Part shown: positions 59,340-64,000 of the stretch, one piece after another
How the letters are laid out: each line of letters starts with the position of its first letter
Position numbering within the stretch: the first letter of the stretch is position 1
Source: Isoetes taiwanensis
Lineage: Eukaryota > Streptophyta > Lycopodiopsida > Isoetales > Isoetaceae
NCBI GenBank assembly: GCA_021234155.1
Contig: JAJEKV010000149.1
Coordinates: forward strand, 1 to 64,000
Direction of reading: 5' to 3'
DNA: 64,000 nt
Notes under the pieces: generated by a model
What the model was told of the DNA's origin: nothing
The model's input: only the letters and a program-made list of their open reading frames with translations
The model's database searches: none
Position numbers and translations under genes: made by a program

Positions 59340-59409
59340 TGGTATTTTTTTAAAGGGAATCTTTGAAACGGGAGTGATGCAACACTCCCGTTTAATTTGC
59401 AATCGTGTT
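59340..59409. repeat. Right terminal inverted repeat of the 8.4-kb transposon
   Basis: Contains the inverse of the left outer 25 bp (three mismatches) and the subterminal AAAGGGAATCTTTG block. The region also holds its own palindrome, AAACGGGAG...CTCCCGTTT, at 59367-59393. Confidence 0.78.
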
Positions 59410-59572
59410 ATTATTATAAAGAACAAGAGAAGCCTGCTAGATGGCTACATAAACCTATGCGTCTGTTTGCTGGCAGCACCTTTTTGGGAGCTCGCAGGAT
59501 GCTACACAAGTCCGGGGGCCTCACGGCCTGAGGGACGTTAATGTATATTCTATTCTATTCTAATAAAGTAGG
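59410..59572 (+). mobile_element. LINE 3' end, right half, with (TATTC)n tail
   Basis: This continues the LINE interrupted at 50970. It ends with a stem-loop-capable GGGGGCCTCACGGCCTGAGG, then GACGTTAATG and a short ATTCTATTCTATTC tail. The ending resembles those of the other LINE copies here (GGCC hairpin, GAC-TTAAT/GATAAAA, microsatellite) but is a different subfamily. Confidence 0.65.
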
Positions 59573-60960
59573 ATTTGCTTGGATAGATAAGATTAAAAAC
59601 AATAGAGGAATGCCACTTGGACTTCAAAAACGGTAGAGGTATTCCACTTGGACTTCAAAATCTCAACAACATGCTATCATGCTGTTACCCTGCAAATTAT
59701 TGCATCCATTTTTTAGAACTTGGAGGTGTCCACCCTTAAAACGTCGAAGGAGCACAGATACTAATATAAAAAATGCATTTACCTTTGTCGAGAGATAAAA
59801 ATCCAAAGAAATGAGGGGATTTAGCTTGAGAACATATGATATGATATAGCGCATTATGTTGCCCCATCAAAAGAAGTCATGCCTTTAATGTGACATAAGA
59901 AACTTCGCAGATGTTACATAGAGTGTCTCCTCGCCCTATAAGAAGAAGTCATGCCTTTAATGTCACATAAAGTTGATTATGTTGTCTCAAGTTTCCATAT
60001 TCATAGATAATGTATTATGAATCTCCAAGGAGTGCCTCATCTATCTCCAACATTAGTGTCGCCTATAATTAGGATTTGCCAAGAATATCCCATGCAAGTC
60101 CTTCATCCTCTTCTTCTATAATGCATACCTATTATGTCAAACCCTACAATAGCTAAAAAATCAAACATAATATGGAAAATGAATGGCAAAACCTGCATCT
60201 TTATACTAGTGCAAAACTTGATAGTTAATCCAACTTGATGCCTAAAGCATGATTGTCCTTTAAAGTCATTACTTAGCACTTTCAAAACATCTAATGTGTT
60301 TACAACATGCTAAATTAATCCTGAAATATCTACATAGGAAAATTATTCCAATCTTGTCCGGTAGTACAGGAGGAAGAGGCAGGTGGTCCATCCAAGAACA
60401 TGTTATTTATATATTATCAAATAGTTAAAAACCACACCACCTGTGTTAGCATCTAGAAAATATATGCATCGTTTGAATAAATTGCCTATATGAGGGTCTA
60501 GATTACATGCATACAACAACAGCAGCAAGTCATCTCAGCGGATATGGCAAATTCATAGTTATCAACGATGAGAATGTCATGAAATCCAAAATTTTATACA
60601 CTGGCATGAACTTAGAGATTGCTTTGAATTGTTTCAAATCAAGAAAGAAGTATGACATGCATCCAACATCCCTCCTCGGTGGTCTCAATTAGGTCCTCAA
60701 CCTGTACTGTTCTTTTCCATTCTGCAATGTTCTTTCCCATTCTATTTTCCTTTGCCTACACTGCACTGTCGTATTCAACTATAGTTCTATAAGATTCAAC
60801 TATAATAAATGAATTGGAGATAGAGAACAAAGTGAAGGCCTAAGTAGATAATTGCAAGAAAGTCAGTATCTCACAAACCTGGAGTGGTGATTCATTTTTT
60901 TGCAAATATGAATGCCTCAGCCTTCCTAAGAAAGATGGAAACTCCCGTCAATGTAGCCCT
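59573..60960. other. Intergenic DNA with minor duplications
   Basis: CCACTTGGACTTCAAAA occurs twice (59605-59660), and AAGAAGTCATGCCTTTAATG twice (59871-59965). No gene recognised. Confidence 0.45.
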
Positions 60961-61095
60961 TTGCATCAATGAATTGTTGTTGCAAGCTCCCAAAAAGTGC
61001 CAAATTAGCATGCATGCATACTGATTCATTAACGAATTGTTGCTCCAAGCTCCCAGAAAATGCCAAATTAGCACGTGTGCGTACAGATTCATAAC
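60961..61095 (+). repeat. Direct tandem duplication of about 65 bp
   Basis: Two copies of a unit containing GAATTGTTG, CAAGCTCCCA and TGCCAAATTAGCA(C/T)G, diverged at about one position in eight. Confidence 0.75.
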
Positions 61096-61786
61096 CCTGC
61101 ATCTTCGAAATTGGACTTAACCCTGAATATGAACAAATGAGAGCATTCAAATAATCGCCAATCAACCAACTTAAGCTCATCAGAATAGGCTCATTAGAAC
61201 AGGCATGCAACAACCACCTCGGCAGCCATGGCCATAAATCTCTGCTTTAGCATCAGCCTGAATGAAGCTCTAAATCTTATCCTCTCAACATCCCAACCAT
61301 GTTTGCAACCAACAAAAGAACCAAAGAAGTTGAGCTAAGTTTTGGACCTTAAACAGATTAATGTGGATGCAGACAATACCTAATATTAGTAGATAGAGAA
61401 GAAATATAGAGTCAAATAGATAGAAAGACAAAGAGCTCTGGAGGCCTTTGTTATTTTGTCTGTTCAAGAACTCTCCAGATGCTATAGATGCCAAACTATC
61501 TTGTGAGAAAAGGATATAAGATTCCAAAGACCTCTCTATGGCATGGACAACTTGCTTTTATACAGACCCATCGAATAATTTTTGAGCCTCCCAAACATTT
61601 TAGGAGTATCAAAACTTCCCGCTTGCCAGAGACGAAGGCCATATCTGGAATTTGAGAACAAAGGCCATAGTCGTTGTTCATCCACCAAAAATTGGGCTGG
61701 CATAACATGGATGTCGGCGAAATCGGCTTGCAAATCTCGAAGGTTTTAAGCCGCCACTTCTGAGATCTTCGGGTTACGTTTCACCG
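61096..61786. other. Intergenic DNA, nothing recognised
   Basis: Short minus-strand frames only. The last 45 bp before the microsatellite (CCGCCACTTCTGAGATC, GGGTTACG) could be the 3' end of a retroelement whose tail became the ATCT array, but I cannot show it. Confidence 0.35.
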
Positions 61787-61938
<152 letters not shown>

Positions 61939-63151
61939 GTGTGGCATGTGGCGAGCCATCCCGACTTCCCGACTTGGATAAGGTGAAAATCAGAGAGCAC
62001 AAAATCATATGGAAAAAGTTCTATGATTTTGAGAGAATCGTGAAGTTTTTCCAGCAGTCAGAATAATCAAAATCTTAGGAAATCAATTAAAAAAAAATTC
62101 CAAAAATATTTTCCACCATACCTGAAAATCCCAAATTAACAAGATTGATACATAGATCCACATGCTTTTCGAGAGCGCCAATTCCACACTTAATCTTCTA
62201 TAACAGCAAAAGTGGAAGCTTTCTGGAAATCAGAATCAATTAAATTTAGCCATGAAGTTGGAACCTCAAGTTTGGTCAGCATAGATGTTAGAATATATGA
62301 GCAACCTCAAGTTTGCTTGGAATAAGAGAAGCAGATGAAGCATCTTTAACTTAGTAATATACCTCTAATGAACATTTTGGTAATAGGAATACATAAGCTA
62401 CAGAACTGAACTAACTTTATGCCTATGGAACCATTCCAATAGTCATCACTAAACGAACTGCTACATAAGAAGTGCATAGCCCAATAGGCTCACAAAAATG
62501 CATACCTAAAAATATCTCATTGAAAAAGCATTTGAGTTTTAAAAAAAAAACTAGCAGAACTGCCGGGTTGGGAAGAAGGCTAGGCAGTCGGGTTCGCGTT
62601 GGTTTTCCAAACGAATGTAACAAGTATCACGACATGATAAGTGGCATACCTAATTTTAAATAGGAGAAATATCACAAAAATACAAGCAAAGGGAGAATAT
62701 CTCTTGGGTTGTACTCTCCATTAGTTGGGACTATGTCAACCACCTCAACAGAGAAATGCCACCTGACTTCATAAGATCTATCAAAGAATAAACTTACAGG
62801 CAGCTTGCCGGGAGATCTGTTAAGACTTTATTGAATCATTAATTCTAAGTTTCAGTTATTTTCTGAGATCACTATTAACTGGAAGGGTGTTTCTCATCAG
62901 GCCAACAATAATTTTAATGCATCCATTCCTTGGTAGTTGAGTAAGCTTGTAGTACTTAGGCAATTGAACTTGTCCCCTAAAAACTTCAGCAGAGAAATAC
63001 CTCACCCATTTGGGAATCTTAAGCTTATGGAATCACTGGATATTCCCTGGAATATGTTCAGTGATACAAACAATTCCATCTAACCTATGTGGTCTGAGCT
63101 TCAATAATATGGGGGTGACTCACAAACAATTTAAGTGGGTCTCTTCTAACG
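61939..63151. other. Intergenic DNA, nothing recognised
   Basis: No coding motif or clear repeat. Confidence 0.4.
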
Positions 63152-63160
63152 TACAAAGAA

Positions 63161-63905
63161 GGGAAATTTACCAAAATAACCTTAATTGTTGACTTAATTC
63201 CCAAAAAACCTTTTTTTTTTTTTAAATTCTCAAAATGCCCTTCATTCTTTAAGTATTTTCCCAAATAGCCCTTTGTATTTTAAAAATCATCAAAAAGCAC
63301 GTATTCACAATAGAGGATCATTTTCTAAGAGGAAGTGTTTCTTTGCAGGTGACAATAATTTGGAAAATAAATTTTAAAAATCATTATGACAAAAATATGC
63401 AACAGAATGTTAAATAGAATTCTGCAACTGCTTTCATTATGCTCGGCATTACCACAACGTGTGCACTTGTACACACGCTTTTCTCTATCCCCGTCTTCTG
63501 TCATATCCCGTTTGCTTTTAGGCCTGCCAGGAGGATGACATGATGACATGTTGCAGGAGGTAGCAATTCATTATTTTCAAGAAATTCAATATTTAGAGGA
63601 TAGACAGCATATAAATAGCAAAATGAGCTCCACAAGTAACCTGGATAGGTATAAAGTAGCTTCTCCACAAGGTGCCCACAAAGCTTCTCCTTCAATATGA
63701 TTCTTGTAAAAGCATTAAGTTAGTTGTCTTTGATCCATTTCTAGTATTAGAATTATAGGTTTATCTCTAGCTTTTGGTGATTTTTAAATTACAAGGGGCT
63801 ATTTGGGAAAATACTTAAGAATTAAGGGCATTTTGGGAATTTCACAAATACGAAGGGCTTTTGGGGAATTAAGTCAACAATTAGGGTTATTTTGGTAAAT
63901 TTCCC
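63161..63905. mobile_element. Mutator-like element (MULE), deletion derivative
   Basis: Long inverted repeats of about 150 bp. The left end starts GGGAAATTTACCAAAATAAC (63161) and the right end is its inverse, ending GGTAAATTTCCC at 63905. Further matching blocks are AATTGTTGACTTAATTCCC and AAGTATTTTCCCAAATAGCC. The flanks carry a decayed 9-bp repeat (TACAAAGAA at 63152-63160, TTTAAAGAA at 63906-63914; 7 of 9 match), the duplication length of Mutator transposases. The centre keeps only the C-terminus of a MURA-like transposase. Confidence 0.85.
63325..63695 (-). pseudogene. MURA-like transposase, C-terminal remnant with zinc knuckle
   Basis: The minus strand reads YAVYPLNIEFLENNELLPPA (about 63625-63565). 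After a frame change it continues CHPPGRPKSKRDMTEDGD and then YKCTRCGNAEHNESSC (about 63535-63430). The PPGRPK-K/R stretch followed by a C-x2-C-x4-H-x4-C knuckle is the standard end of plant Mutator transposases. The catalytic domain is absent. Confidence 0.82.
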
Positions 63906-64000
63906 TTTAAAGAAAATGCTAAACTCTCTGGAGCACCATTGTTAGTAGCATGTAATCGTTTGGTGATGTCAGAGAAACAAGACTGGAATAGTTGGTTTGA

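Larger units (their letters stand above)
50971..59409. mobile_element. 8.4-kb DNA transposon carrying a transposase-like gene and a ParB-methyltransferase gene
   Basis: The left terminus begins AACAAGATTGCGTATTAAAC and continues GGGAG. The reverse complement of the right terminus begins AACACGATTGCAAATTAAAC and continues GGGAG: 22 of 25 positions match. A subterminal block, CAAAGATTCCCTTT, lies a short distance inside both ends (about 51037 and 59352-59366). A 4-bp direct repeat ATTA flanks it (50967-50970, 59410-59413). The flanks are the two halves of one LINE 3' end, which independently supports the boundaries. Inside are two divergent genes, transposase-like (minus, 51345-54580) and ParB-methyltransferase (plus, 55594-59057), with palindrome arrays between them and in an intron. 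Superfamily not assigned. Confidence 0.8.

Noticed and set aside
61741-61786. LINE 3' end in front of the ATCT array
   Set aside because: The stem-loop block shared by the other LINE copies is absent, so the array cannot be tied to that family.

Overview
The window looks like nuclear DNA from a large, repeat-rich land-plant genome. The evidence is a plant-type PIH1-domain gene with ordinary GT-AG introns, broken copies of 6-phosphogluconolactonase, organellar aspartyl-tRNA synthetase and a PPR protein, tRNA-Met-primed LTR elements and L1-type LINEs. A fern or another plant with motile sperm would fit, but that is inference. Nothing suggests a bacterial replicon: there are no operons or Shine-Dalgarno-led ORFs, and I found no CRISPR array, rRNA or convincing intact tRNA.

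Layout. 1-6600: a decayed Ty3/gypsy element (gag, protease, RT, RNase H, start of integrase), with a hAT-like MITE inserted into gag (8-bp target duplication). 6600-9600: mostly featureless, plus a second hAT-like MITE built from short palindromes and a GATGATGTGG-rich low-complexity tract. 9700-15460: an old L1 LINE split by about 4.9 kb holding a PPR pseudogene, two AspRS exons, a dispersed repeat pair and two hairpin elements, one with perfect arms of about 240 bp. 15460-18200: little except a triple 104-bp tandem repeat. 18200-25450: a 5-kb LINE, a 1.07-kb poly(A) retroposon with a perfect 13-bp target duplication, and a LINE 3' fragment. 25673-27871: a compact non-coding LTR element (minus strand, duplication AAATT). 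28106-29604: a 6-phosphogluconolactonase pseudogene with its own small insertion. 30252-37721: an LTR element in the order LTR-internal-LTR-internal-LTR inside one target duplication (AGTTT). 39373-44063: the only host gene that looks intact, an eight-exon PIH1-domain co-chaperone gene on the minus strand. 47336-49605: a minus-strand LINE with a (GAATA)n tail. 50470-59570: a LINE 3' end split by an 8.4-kb DNA transposon. 61787-61938: (ATCT)38. 63161-63905: a deleted Mutator-like element.

The most interesting object is the transposon at 50971-59409. It has terminal inverted repeats and a probable 4-bp duplication (ATTA). It carries two divergent genes: a transposase-like protein (minus strand) and, on the plus strand, an intron-containing gene joining a ParB/sulfiredoxin-like domain to a DNA amino-methyltransferase (DLPY and AFSGSS motifs). 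Two arrays of palindromes with the core GTGTATT-GAATACAC lie between the genes and in an intron. ParB-methyltransferase fusions are familiar from phages and bacteria; a copy as cargo of a plant transposon is what I would examine first.

Quality warning. Many coding regions in the repeats are broken by short local scrambles. The three near-identical LTRs at 30252-37721 differ mainly in such patches, often at CAG/CTG/CCGG sites. This looks like consensus error at methylated CHG sites, so several genes called broken here may be intact in the real genome.
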